Shown: positions 36,301-45,520 of the stretch, in pieces | How the letters are laid out: every line of letters starts with the position of its first letter | Numbering within the stretch: the stretch's first letter is position 1 | DNA from: Isoperla grammatica | Taxonomy: Eukaryota; Arthropoda; Insecta; Plecoptera; Perlodidae | Reading direction: 5' to 3' | DNA: 64,000 bases | Assembly: GCA_945910005.1 (NCBI GenBank) | Contig: OX246745.1 | Coordinates: 9,604,436-9,668,435, forward strand | Program-made: the position numbers and the translations under genes | The notes under the pieces: generated by a model | Databases searched by the model: none | The model's input: the letters and a program-made list of their open reading frames with translations, nothing else | What the model was told of the DNA's origin: nothing

Positions 36301-39300
36301 CCGAGCTCACGGTGATCATTGTCCAATGCCAGCAATGACGCGGACTGTATGTGCTAACGACGGTCTGGGCAAGGCACTAATTATATTAGGTGTTTAGTTA
36401 TGTTTACTTTAGGACTCAACTAGAAAGATGTGACGAAAGGAAACAGTAAAGCAATGTCACCATACTACTGGAAGATCCAGTTGCCTTTGGCTGCGAGCAG
36501 TGGCGTATTGAAGGGAGGGGGGTTATGGGGTTGACCCCCCCCCCAATACCCTAAATAATAAATATACACTGAGAGGATACAAGGAGCAGGGAGGAGAAAC
36601 TACTGTTTTGATTAGTTGTTCTTCTACAACGTGCTATTTATTCTCTTCCTGGGTCATACGGGGGAGGAAGCTGGAGGACAAGTTGTAGGAATTTAAAAAA
36701 GCTAATGGGTGGGTGTCAGGGGGTTCCTTTTTCACATTGTCCGATTCTGAAACGTGTTCACAGGCATTTAAAACGTCATATATGGAAAAAAAATTACGCC
36801 GATGGCGAAAACGCCTCTGGCGGCTGGGGCCATCGCCCCACACCCCTACCTGGTTGTGATGTTCGACCCCCTCCCCCACTGTGAATTCCTGATGAATACG
36901 CCACTGGCTGTGAGGCTTACTAAACAGGCTAAAACATAACTATGATCCTGCGTTCCAACTCCCAACTGATGTAATATGTACGTTTCAGGGCCAGCAGGGT
37001 TTGGCTACGACCTGAGGGACCCATTCGAAGGGCGACGATCACTGAACGACGATGCGGAGTATGATGGGGGTGCAGAAGAGGCAGCAAACTTCAACCCCTT
37101 CGCCTACGCCCCACTAGCAAGCTTCGTCCAGAGTATGCAAGGTACGTTCCTGCTTCCAATGCAGATGATCCAGGGTTCGATTCGCGGCTCGGGTTGAATT
37201 TAATCCATCAATACATTAAGACACTGGCAAACATGTAAACGATGACTTTGAAGCCGTCATAGCAACGAAGCCCATAATAAATTATAAAACATCGACTGAA
37301 TGAATGAATGAATGAATGAATGAATGAATGAATGAATGAATGAATGAATGAATGAATGAATGAATGAATGAATGAATGAATGAATGAATGAATGAAAGTC
37401 AGGTTGTTATGGTTGGCAATTATAACTGCAACAGCTACGCAACACATCTTGAAGTGTGGTAACATTTGTAATTATTTTGACCGCCATTTGACTGTTTCTT
37501 CTTTAAAATACGGTAATATGATCTTCTCGAAGCATTTAAAAAAGTGTAAAAAAACATGTATTACTAACTTTACAATATCAATACGGTAATACGTACAAAA
37601 GTATTAAAAGTAAGTCATTTATTTATACCCAGGGGGGGATGTCTAGTTTTGATGATTTAGATTTTTTTGATGATTAATGATTTAGAGGGTATTCAAATAA
37701 GTACCTCAATATTCAAGTTATTGAAATGCCTGATTGGTCTTCAAAACTATCAACGAATAAGACATTATATTATATTGACTTGTGCACCTTTTGCAGCTAT
37801 GATGAAGAAAGTACAGATGCAAATGGGTGAAGTACTCAGCAGAATGCCTCCACAAGAAATTGATTGGGGAAAACTGGGCAATACTACATCTCATACTAAG
37901 GTAAAGGATCGATTTGTATATATACATAACTACTTTATGCACAGAAAATTAAATTCAGCTGTCAATGAATGAAAATTAATTGATATAAATTACAATTTAT
38001 TATCTGTAGGGGCAAGAGGGGGACAAGGTTGTTGATAATTACTTGTATATAACTTATTAACTAATTATTGGTGGGGTTTAATGCCACATTATTAGGGAGT
38101 AGGTACTTCCAGTTCAGTATTAACATTATGTTCTAACAATACAATCTATCACTGACTAGGGATGTAGGTACTGAAGCAGTTATAATGCAGTAACATTTAG
38201 CATTCAGTGCACTGCATCATATGCAATAGCAACAATTATGTTGCATTCCTGCTCCAGTCAGTGATTATGAGTTTTTAACGATTGTAACCTTGATGGCCGG
38301 GAACAGGAAGTGGGTAATAATATATTTAAAATAATAGCAAAAATTGAAGTTTGTGTGACGATTAACATAATACGTACATTTCCTTCTAGTTCGCAATTCT
38401 TGGGTTGATCTTAGACAGCCTGCTACCGGTACTTTCCCACCTTTTCTACTTTCTGCTATTCATTCCATTTCTTAATAGCTATTGGAAGCAATGTTGCATT
38501 CTCTTTGTCTAAATCGATGCATCTTGTATGATTTATCCAACTTATGAAATTTAATATTTTTCATGTCTTTGTATTCATTAATATTCAATTGTGATTTCAC
38601 TTCATCATTAAAGTGAAACTACTCAATAACTCTTTCCCCATTTTAAATTGGAACTCGGAACATTTGAACATGTTTGGGGGAGCGAAGATGCTTTAAAAAA
38701 TCTAGTAGTTGACTCTGCGTTATCTCTATAGCAGGTTCTATTGTGTACAGGTGGTGAATGGACACAGAATTACAGTTAATGAGACCTCGTACTCCAACAA
38801 GGAGCTGAATTCTGCCGGTGGAGTTCTTCATATCCGTGTGGTTGATGTGAAACCTATCGATGAGACCACACCCACTGCAGGTAGCAACGAGATCCCAGAC
38901 AAACCGGAGCAGGTGGGTCCCCAAGCCAAGTAAAGGTCTAACATCGGATTTCAATACCAGTACGCTAACTATTGCCGACAGACAAACCCTTACATTTCAA
39001 TTCTCTGTTAAATCAAAGTACACTGATTTACTTTTGATATAATATTTTATAATGAATGGTGTATGTAAAAGTCATTCAAAATAAATAGTTTCAACCAATG
39101 TGTGTAATAATTTAAAACTGATGATTTACCCCGACTGATTAGGGAATACGTCGTCTTATTTTTCATTCTACTATAATAGGACAATGTTTTACGTACTTTG
39201 TTCTTTTCAAAAGAGAATATTTGATTTACTCCCTATATTGTGCTTTATTCCTATTTAAAAAATGTTCAGTCGGGGTAGAACCATCTTAATGAGCAGTCCA

Positions 39301-39879
39301 ATAATGCTGCATATAATTCTGAGTTAATACTCGCTTTATAGGAACACCTGTTGCATGTAAGTAAGTTATACATGTCTTCTTCTGTCTGTGTGCTCAATTT
39401 TCTGTGTGTGGTTTTTGGCTATTTTATGTAAATGCTTATCTGCACCCACATGTCCCGATTCCTTATCCGTCTATGTATTGCTCTTGAGGGGTCTTACTCT
39501 CTTTACGTGTCACGCTCTTACGTGTTTCCATTTCTCTGTTGGCTATTCTTCTCTTTAGACCGAAGACGAGCATGAAACGTTCGTATACAGAATCCCAGAG
39601 AGTGAGAATAGGGTGGAGAGACGGCAATCCGACGAGTACGGTGATTCACTCAACGAAGTAGACAACTCCGTGGAGGTGTTCAAACCGATTCACCCGTACG
39701 ACCTAAGCGGGGATACGAGAGTCAACAACTTGATCAGAGACCAAGTGAAGAAGGGAGGACTGGTCATGATCGACCCAGACGCGGAGCTAATCGACGTGAT
39801 CGACGGAGAAGTACGAAAGACGTACTACCCTTATCAGGATATTTACAAGCAGCAAAGAACTCAACCTATATTTCCTTGA
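27306..39879 (+). CDS. secreted icarapin-like protein, five exons
   Basis: Exons 27306-27378, 36989-37141, 37797-37900, 38751-38912 and 39559-39879 join in matching phases (1, 1, 0, 0) with GT-AG introns to give 270 residues plus stop. A hydrophobic signal peptide (residues 1 to about 20) is followed by an acidic stretch, then the family core spanning exons 3 and 4: an MMKKVQMQMGEVLSRMP amphipathic helix, IDWGKL, an NTT sequon, and GHRITVNETSY with a second N-glycosylation sequon. This matches the icarapin family, first described as a bee venom allergen but present in arthropods without venom, function unknown. A 107-residue last exon, acidic and ending QRTQPIFP, extends beyond the core. Nothing in the sequence points to a toxin role. 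Assignment is by my recognition of the core, not by a search. Confidence 0.85.
27449..27752 (+). repeat. 300-bp inverted repeat, left copy
   Basis: This runs from CTAGGAAAACGC, through GTTGACAGATGAGCGATTTT and TTTCAGCCAAATCCGTCAAG, to AGATTCGCTATCGCTCATCT. The inverse copy is at 32918-33215. Both lie in intron 1 of the icarapin-like gene. Confidence 0.75.
28262..28507 (-). repeat. SINE family 1, copy F
   Basis: A diverged copy. The B box GGTTCGATTCCGACCACCGG on the minus strand is intact. The CACCTGAAG block is altered to a form with CACGTGAAGAGAG. Confidence 0.75.
29109..30042. mobile_element. hAT-like element nested in the one at 28792
   Basis: The ends are CAGTGGCGTAA and TTACGCCACTG, with an exact 8-bp duplication ATGCAGTA on both sides (29101-29108 and 30043-30050). 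A further CAGTGGCGTATC left end at 29541, followed by the family's internal sequence, indicates a third, incomplete element inside. Confidence 0.85.
29541..29730 (+). mobile_element. third-level hAT-like fragment
   Basis: It starts CAGTGGCGTATCGAGGAATT and continues with the G run, TCTGGGGC stem-loop and ACGTTTTACAGCCTGTAAAC-like segment also seen at 33531-33680. No right terminal repeat of its own was found. Confidence 0.6.
31407..31468 (+). other. possible alternative terminal exon in intron 1
   Basis: The acceptor-like TCTGTTTCCACAG ends at 31406. In the phase fixed by exon 1, translation continues for 19 codons (ELTQGRDNKNPQCRFHNHY) and stops at 31466-31468. AATAAA overlaps the stop at 31467-31472. 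The combination could be a short alternative last exon giving a secreted peptide of about 44 residues before cleavage, but the stretch is short enough for chance. Confidence 0.25.
32918..33215 (-). repeat. 300-bp inverted repeat, right copy
   Basis: The inverse of 27449-27752, with the same outer end (GCGTTTTCCTAG). It has an extra AT-rich insertion near 33120-33175. Together the pair could be the terminal repeats of one 5.7-kb element. Confidence 0.7.
33531..34468. mobile_element. hAT-like element (CAGTGGCGTA family), 938 bp
   Basis: The ends are CAGTGGCGTATCC and GGATACGCCACTG, with an exact 8-bp duplication ATTTAGAG (33523-33530 and 34469-34476). Inside are the GC-rich stem-loop TCTGGGGCGAGAGCCCCAG, a C/G run near each end, and no transposase. 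Confidence 0.9.
34878..34960 (+). mobile_element. solo end of a CAGTGGCG element
   Basis: CAGTGGCGATTCTAGA followed by a G-rich stretch looks like a hAT-like left end. No matching right end was seen. Confidence 0.35.
36498..36906. mobile_element. hAT-like element (CAGTGGCGTA family), 409 bp
   Basis: The ends are CAGTGGCGTATT and AATACGCCACTG. Flanks GCTGCGAG (36490-36497) and GCTGTGAG (36907-36914) differ at one base. The family stem-loop is present on the minus strand near 36815-36840, so this copy is inverted relative to 33531. It lies 80 bp before exon 2 of the icarapin-like gene. Confidence 0.85.
36989..37141 (+). CDS. icarapin-like gene exon 2, acidic N-terminal region
   Basis: The acceptor is CGTTTCAG and the donor GTACGT. 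The exon encodes about 51 residues from PAGFGYDLRDPFEGRRS through an acidic DDAEYDGGAEEAANF stretch to LASFVQSMQ. It is phase 1 on both sides. A SINE-like sequence begins within about 20 bp of the donor. Confidence 0.85.
37160..37395 (+). repeat. SINE family 2, head-truncated, ending in an AATG microsatellite
   Basis: A B box GGTTCGATTCGCGG at 37172 is followed by GTAAACGATGACTTTGAAGC and CAACGAAGCC. The copy then runs straight into about 24 AATG units (37297-37395), so the microsatellite looks like an expanded SINE tail. It starts about 20 bp after the exon 2 donor. Confidence 0.7.
37797..37900 (+). CDS. icarapin-like gene exon 3, conserved core
   Basis: The acceptor is CTTTTGCAG and the donor AAG|GTAAAG. 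It encodes AMMKKVQMQMGEVLSRMPPQ then EIDWGKLGNTTSHTK, the most recognisable part of the family, with one N-glycosylation sequon (NTT). Confidence 0.88.
38751..38912 (+). CDS. icarapin-like gene exon 4, conserved core
   Basis: The acceptor is TGTGTACAG and the donor GTGGGT. The 54 codons, in phase 0, start VVNGHRITVNETSYSN and include LHIRVVDVKPIDETTP. NET is a second N-glycosylation sequon. Confidence 0.87.
39559..39879 (+). CDS. icarapin-like gene exon 5, acidic C-terminal extension
   Basis: The acceptor is TTCTCTTTAG. It encodes 106 residues and a stop: TEDEHETFVYRIPESENRVE, a charged middle, VNNLIRDQVKKGGLVMIDPD and a tyrosine-rich end. RRQ near the start could be a processing site, though this is inference. 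The length exceeds what I expect of the short insect members. Confidence 0.85.
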   Translation, partial: TEDEHETFVYRIPESENRVERRQSDEYGDSLNEVDNSVEVFKPIHPYDLSGDTRVNNLIRDQVKKGGLVMIDPDAELIDVIDGEVRKTYYPYQDIYKQQRTQPIFP

Positions 39880-40248
39880 AGGGAACGTTTACAAATACTG
39901 ATGCTCAAGTCTTGCCAAAGAATCTGATGACAATGTTCCCGCCTGCACAATGTGCTTTAAGTCTTTCTATAGATGGCACGACCGATTGTTTGCACGTATT
40001 AAGACCACCAAATATAAGTAGTTTATTACTAAAAAGGAAATGGAATCCTACAGCATGTCAAGTACCTATACATGTATGACTACATAATACTGGCTTCAGC
40101 CAAGGGTTACATTCCAGGTTAAATTTCATCAAGGCACAAGATCTTAAGGTTTCCAATTCCTTCTTATTTTAAATTGAATTGATCTGCCTATTGGCATCTT
40201 TTTCCATTATAGATATAGTGTTTATTTATTTATTAATGTGATTACCAC

Positions 40249-40254
40249 AATAAA
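40249..40254 (+). terminator. polyadenylation signal AATAAA of icarapin-like gene
   Basis: AATAAA lies 370 bp after the stop codon at 39879, followed by a T-rich stretch. It implies a 3' UTR of about 390 nt. Confidence 0.55.
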
Positions 40255-40408
40255 CTAACTCAGGTTGCATTGTTACAAGCATTTGGTATTTTGTTAAAAT
40301 GTTCAAACCTTCGCACAAACTTTTCCCAAATATGTTGCGTGTAAACATTTTTTACAACTCCTTTCCCCTTTTTAATGGTAAATGATTATGATAATTCTTA
40401 CTATTCTA

Positions 40409-41484
40409 AAGGGCTGCCCAACGATAAAATAATTAATATTGATATCGCAGATGTAATCATCGATATCGTATCGCGATATCAAATTTTTAAACTCGGTATC
40501 GATATCGCCGATATCGTCATTTTTTTTTCAAACCAGCCAGAAACCATTCATTATAAACAATTTAATGTGAATAATTTAACATCGAAATGTTTTACTATGT
40601 GCGTCAATTTGTATATTGTATTATTAAAAATGTATCCACAAAACAGCGATGTTGTGATTGGTGTGACGTGACGTGAGTGTGACAGACTGACAGAACGAGC
40701 GGGGGCACAACAGACTACTACTTTACTGGCGGACGGCGGGTGGAGCGCGAACACAAAGGCGAGTAGGTACCAACGCGAATATTGCAGTGTATGTATCACA
40801 AATAGAGCTGTACCGATTCCGATACCGAGTCTTGAGAATCGGCGATTCTTCATGGTATCGGTAGAATCGGCCGATTCCGATTCTTGGCCCAATATTACCG
40901 ATACCGATTCTTTTGAATGAAGCGCCCAAAAATTTCCATTTCCGTTCAAATATATCGATTATCGAGAGTCGAAGTCACTATGCGTGTGCACCAATCACGA
41001 AGCGACTTGCTGAAATCGACAAGTCGATTGGCAGCCATGTTGATTTTAGCGTGGTTCCGTACATAGCCTAGGCCTAATGTGCGTTATACATTTTTTTTTA
41101 ACTTGCCTAGTTCAGTTTTCAGATGGTACCAAAAATATACAGATGTGCTTGTCTAAGATATGTAGCATCCAAATTAATTTAATTTACTAGACCTAATATA
41201 AAAATAAAATAAATAACTTGCAATAATAGTTTGTATTAAAGAATCGGTATCGGTGGAATCGGAATCGGCAGAAAATTGGAATCGGCATCGGAATCGGAAT
41301 CGGAATCGGCAAAAATGTGGTATCGGTACAGCTCTAATCACAAAGATGCAGAAGCACAACACCGCCAAACTTTTTTTTTTTTTTATGATAGTTGACATTG
41401 ATCGATATCGCGAAACGTACGATATATTAATTCTATATCGATATCGAATTATTCTGCTATTATCGATATCGTTGGGCAGCCCTA
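40409..41484. mobile_element. hAT-like element, outer (AGGGCTGCCCAACGAT ends)
   Basis: The ends AGGGCTGCCCAACGAT and ATCGTTGGGCAGCCCT are exact inverses. The 8-bp duplication CTATTCTA is exact (40401-40408 and 41485-41492). Both arms are rich in GATATCG, a subterminal repeat pattern. A second element is inserted inside. Confidence 0.85.
40803..41336. mobile_element. hAT-like element, inner (TAGAGCTGTACCGAT ends)
   Basis: The ends TAGAGCTGTACCGAT and ATCGGTACAGCTCTA are exact inverses. The duplication ATCACAAA is exact (40795-40802 and 41337-41344). Both arms carry runs of GATTCC/GGAATC, again like subterminal binding sites. Confidence 0.9.
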
Positions 41485-41537
41485 CTATTCTATCATCCTA
41501 TTCAAGACAGTGGGGGATGGGTGGTAGATGAAGGACA

Positions 41538-41695
41538 TTAGGGCCCAAATGCATAATTCACACTCAAGCCTTCCTCAGCCTCGCCTAGCCACCAATCACA
41601 GAGCCGTCCACATGACAATGCCGTTCCGTGATTGGTGGTTGGGCGAGGCTGAGTTGAGGAGGGCTTGAGTGTGGACTATGCATTCGGGCCTAGGA
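41538..41695. mobile_element. 160-bp foldback element
   Basis: GGGCCCAAATGCATA, CACTCAAGCC and GCCTCGCC on the left pair with GGCGAGGC, GGCTTGAGTG and TATGCATTCGGGCC on the right. The arms are about 70 bp with a short loop. Confidence 0.65.
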
Positions 41696-42129
41696 CTCAG
41701 AATGAGCAAGCATGCAGATGACTACTTATATGGTCAAAGTGTGTACACACACTAATATTATGTATCTCGATCAAAGGTGGGAAGAGGCAACTAGGTATTA
41801 GAAATTAAAAATTAAAAGTAATAAATACATAAATGCATTTCTGTTTAATGTCTTCACTCATTTAAGCCACAAAAAGAATCTCAGCAGGGGAGTGATACCT
41901 GTTCCGCTAATCATGAAATACGATAGATAGTTTTCCCGTTTCTCAACATCTGCGACTTGCTTGGCAGGCGACAATGTTGCGGAGGCCGAGCAGTCTGAGA
42001 GGATCTCCTGCTCTCGCTCAATGATGTTCGAGGGCTTCGGAGCACTAATTGAAAGAAAAGCAACCAATTTCTGGCTTTCTTTCACACATTCGTGAATGTA
42101 ATGTTCCGCTGGGTAGCATGCATGCACAA

Positions 42130-42891
42130 GCCTAACTGGTCACTCCCACTGTTACAGACAAATTAACCTGTTTCAATTAGATGGTAGGAATTAAATGAGA
42201 ACATTACTTTGGAGCCCCCATATCAACGAGGTGCATAATATTAGCTACAGTAGTACAATGTCGTCATCATAGAAATTGTTTCATCAAAATACCCCCCCAA
42301 TTCATATGGGGCTTTTATTTTTTAACTCCTGTTAGGACAACTGCCGATCGATCATCTAGGAATTAGCGAGGCTAGAATAAAGTTCCACTGATTTGCAGGT
42401 GTTGAGATAAGACTACTCATTGTTAGAGCCTTGTGAAAGTGAAAGCAGGACATTCAAACACGAGATTTCGCTAATGCGGTGTTATGCCAATTTTTCGTTT
42501 TAATTTTTATATTTCTAGACTCCTCTTGCTATTAAATGCCCACATTAATTGATCAAATTAAACAATATTCACAACTATCAAATGGTATCGTAATCGCAAA
42601 TTGTATGCGGCTCCAGTCATTGTATAAGATAGTCGACCTAATGTACAGTAGCGATGGCCCAGCTTTCGTACACGACACAAGGAGAGCTCATTTTCTTTCC
42701 GATAAACTATGAGGAAATATTTTAAACTTCCATGACCATCAATAAACTTCAATGACTGCTGTAGCACTCAGTGTACATTTTCCATAATACATTGAAAAGT
42801 TGTTCAATTTTAGTTCCCATGCATGATTTGAAATAAACATTGCATTAAAAAATTATTTTAACCTACCCACTGGCTACAGCAAGATAAACTG
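42130..42891. other. no gene recognised; SINE family 2 remnant
   Basis: A short match to SINE family 2 (ACTTTGGAGCC, TCAACGAGG) lies at 42190-42235. The minus-strand frame 41858-42127 (89 codons) is not recognised. Confidence 0.35.
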
Positions 42892-43098
42892 TTGTTCTTT
42901 CACTTATTGCTAGCCCCACAGGAAGAAGCAGACTTGGCAACAAAGAGGTAACTGACAGGGTGTACTACCTCTTACCTTCCTTGACATTGGCAGTCGAAAG
43001 CAGAGAACTCTCTACTCAACTTGTCGACATACTTCTTTTCCTCCGGCACCGAGGCGATAAATTCACCGAGCTACACAGCTTCAAGGAACTAAGATGAT
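42892..43098 (+). other. unassigned open frame, possible exon or decayed gene
   Basis: An open frame of 68 codons without a start codon contains VYYLLPSLTLAVESRELSTQ and LVDILLFLRHRGDKFTELHS. Its composition looks protein-like. Acceptor-like TTGCTAG and CCCACAG sites lie in front of it. A second short stretch at about 43422-43500 also looks protein-like. I recognise neither. They could belong to a decayed transposon gene or an unknown gene. Confidence 0.25.
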
Positions 43099-43740
43099 CT
43101 TGAAGTCTCTTTAAGCCCAACGGACAATTTGAAAAATGGGCTTATCGCCTAAACGGCCAAACTGACCCTTACTTCAGCAAATCTTGGTGATATAAAGCAT
43201 TGCTAGGTCCTACGACTCGTTCGTAAATCAAATACAACAAGCTTTATTGTTGATATTTTACTACGTACATTTATCTTCATGAGTTGGCACCACATCGAAA
43301 GTTCGTAATACATCAACTTCCAACCAAAGCTCAATGGCAAGACCCTGCAGTTCAGGTATTGTCCTTAAATAGATGTCAAAACATTTACGCTTTCTTGAGT
43401 TAGGTATACTAACTAACACAGCCCAAAAAATATGTGCTCATGCTGGGTTGGATGTTGGCAGACCTCTTGTGGCCACTAATGATGCGGTTAAAAGGGTTAT
43501 ATGAGGTCTATGATGACTTCAGTTTACTTTACTCAAATGTCCACCCAAACATCAACAGGTACATGGTCCATTGACAGGATAAAAGAGTCATCACTTTGTT
43601 CGAGGTTGGAAGTTGACGTGGTACGAACTTAAGGTAAGATTTATATAACCAAGCTTACATTTCACTATAGGGTTCATAGTTTGGTTTATCATTGGTTAAA
43701 GGATGTACTTCCTTATACGTATCAACATAAAATAAATTAA

Positions 43741-44102
43741 GAGCGAAGGATACCTCTAAGTCAAAAACCGCAGAAAATTTTCATTTTTTAATTATATCTC
43801 AAGATTGAAACACAACATCAAAAATCTGAGACACCATAGCGCTGTGGTTTGGTACGCCCTACACACTGAATGATAAATGTATTTAACGTTATCATCAGTA
43901 TGACTGTGATAACGATTTCCAAGGAAATCGTTATCACAGTCATACTGATGATAACGTTAAATACATTTATCATTCAGTGTGTAGGGCGTACCAAACCACA
44001 GCGCTATGGTGTCTCAGATTTTTGATGTTGTGTTTCAATCTTGAGATATAATTAAAAAATGAAAATTTTCTGCGGTTTTTGACGTAGAGGTATCCTTCGC
44101 TC
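43741..44102. mobile_element. 362-bp near-perfect palindrome at a TTAA site
   Basis: TTAA flanks both sides (43737-43740 and 44103-44106). The arms, about 180 bp each, differ at one position by eye and meet at 43921/43922 with almost no loop. The ends are GAGCGAAGGATACCTCTA. The same arm sequence, more diverged and with a real loop, is found at 3701-4277, 25005-25391 and 49608-49994. TTAA preference suggests piggyBac-like or Kolobok-like mobilisation. Confidence 0.85.
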
Positions 44103-44395
44103 TTAAGATATCTGTCCCGTCATCGAGAATATGGCAATTCTAAGGAGAAATCTACAGGCACAGTCACTTATGATATGTGCGTCCAACCGCAGCGTCTGAG
44201 AACCAGGTGCCTCACAGTGTTTGAGTGACCGCATTGATCAGAAAATTATTCAAGCAACTCCCACTTAAACGCTGCGGGACATCTCTTTATTGATAGCTGG
44301 GGTGGACACAGATATTGAGACAGTCTCTTTAATTATAAATGTCTTCTCTAGAATAAAATCTCATAAACTTTGTGAACTTGACCCTACTGTTTCAC

Positions 44396-45198
44396 TGGTG
44401 GTGTTCAATGATATCGATATAGCGAGCAAATGGAGGTTAATTTCGATATCATTAAAATCAATGTGGTAAGATCCACAACAGGTGGACAAACAGCTTATCT
44501 TAACACTTTTGAAACTATTCCAGCCGATTGGCATCGACCAACATGCAACATGTGAAAAAAAAGCAACCAAATGTTTATCTTAATTCTGAACCTTGTCCTT
44601 AAGAAACTAGTACTCCAATTGTACAAATAGAAACATGGCATAGCTGGTTTTATATTCAAGTTTAAATTAAACGTGGGCGTTATAATGCATCGACAATAAA
44701 ATATTGTATGTAACATGCAAAACACGAAAATTAACTTTTAAAGAGCAAGTTCATTTTTCGGAGTGAACTTGGTCGTTTATAAAATTCATTTTTTGGAAGG
44801 AAAACTGAACTTTGTTTTTAAATGAACTCCCCACGTACGGATATCGCGACATCGTTGACAACTTGAAATGTTTCTGGCGTGGTCTCATCACTAACCTACA
44901 GAGACAGCTGGTGCACTTTGTTTGTCATGTAACTGGTTGTACCTGGAACCCGGAATTATTTCCGAGGTGAATGCAGTTGTCCATTATTGTTTGTTCCTAA
45001 ATCTATGTGCTATTTAAGCATATTACAGGCCACAGTGGAAGTAACTTAGCCTATAGCATCGTAAAGGTCTTTTGTTATAGGCCTATTACCACTGAAAAAC
45101 ATTTGATATCGATCAATTTTTAGGATACAATATCGCAATACAATATTGGCCAAATAGCACCAATATTAATAATGAAAAAAATTCGTTGAACACCACTA
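44396..45198. mobile_element. probable hAT-like element (GGTGGTGTTCAA ends)
   Basis: TGGTGGTGTTCAA and TTGAACACCACTA form the ends. Flanking 8-mers TGTTTCAC and GTTTTCAC agree at six of eight bases, so it is older than its neighbours. GATATCGATA motifs lie in both arms. Confidence 0.55.
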
Positions 45199-45419
45199 GT
45201 TTTCACTGACAATAAGAAGCAGAGATATGTACGAATGAGGATGTTTAATATACAACAGTATTCAAAATACATTTCAGTATGTTCAGCTGGATAAAACATA
45301 ATATCCTCAGCCCTATATTGTTATGGAATGTTAAGGAGGGCAACTATGGATGGCTACAATACTTGGGCAAGGTAGACATGTCATAAAATTGAGGAGATTT
45401 AATAATCCAAAATACATCT

Positions 45420-45520
45420 TTACTCTTGTTCCACAGTAGTCTTTTCAGATACATACAATCCATCCAAGAACTTTCGGATATCCTTGTTCTTGACTGTTGT
45501 AGACTGTTGGATGAGAGCAG
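45420..45520 (-). CDS. RPL9: RPL9 last coding exon
   Basis: It encodes [20 protein letters not shown] followed by [13 protein letters not shown] and a TAA stop. The acceptor is CCTCTACAG, phase 1. It is not reported by a start-codon-based ORF scan because it has no ATG and is only 101 nt. Confidence 0.97.

Noticed and set aside
41858..42127. 89-codon minus-strand open frame
   Set aside because: Not similar to any protein I recognise, and no splice or promoter context supports it.
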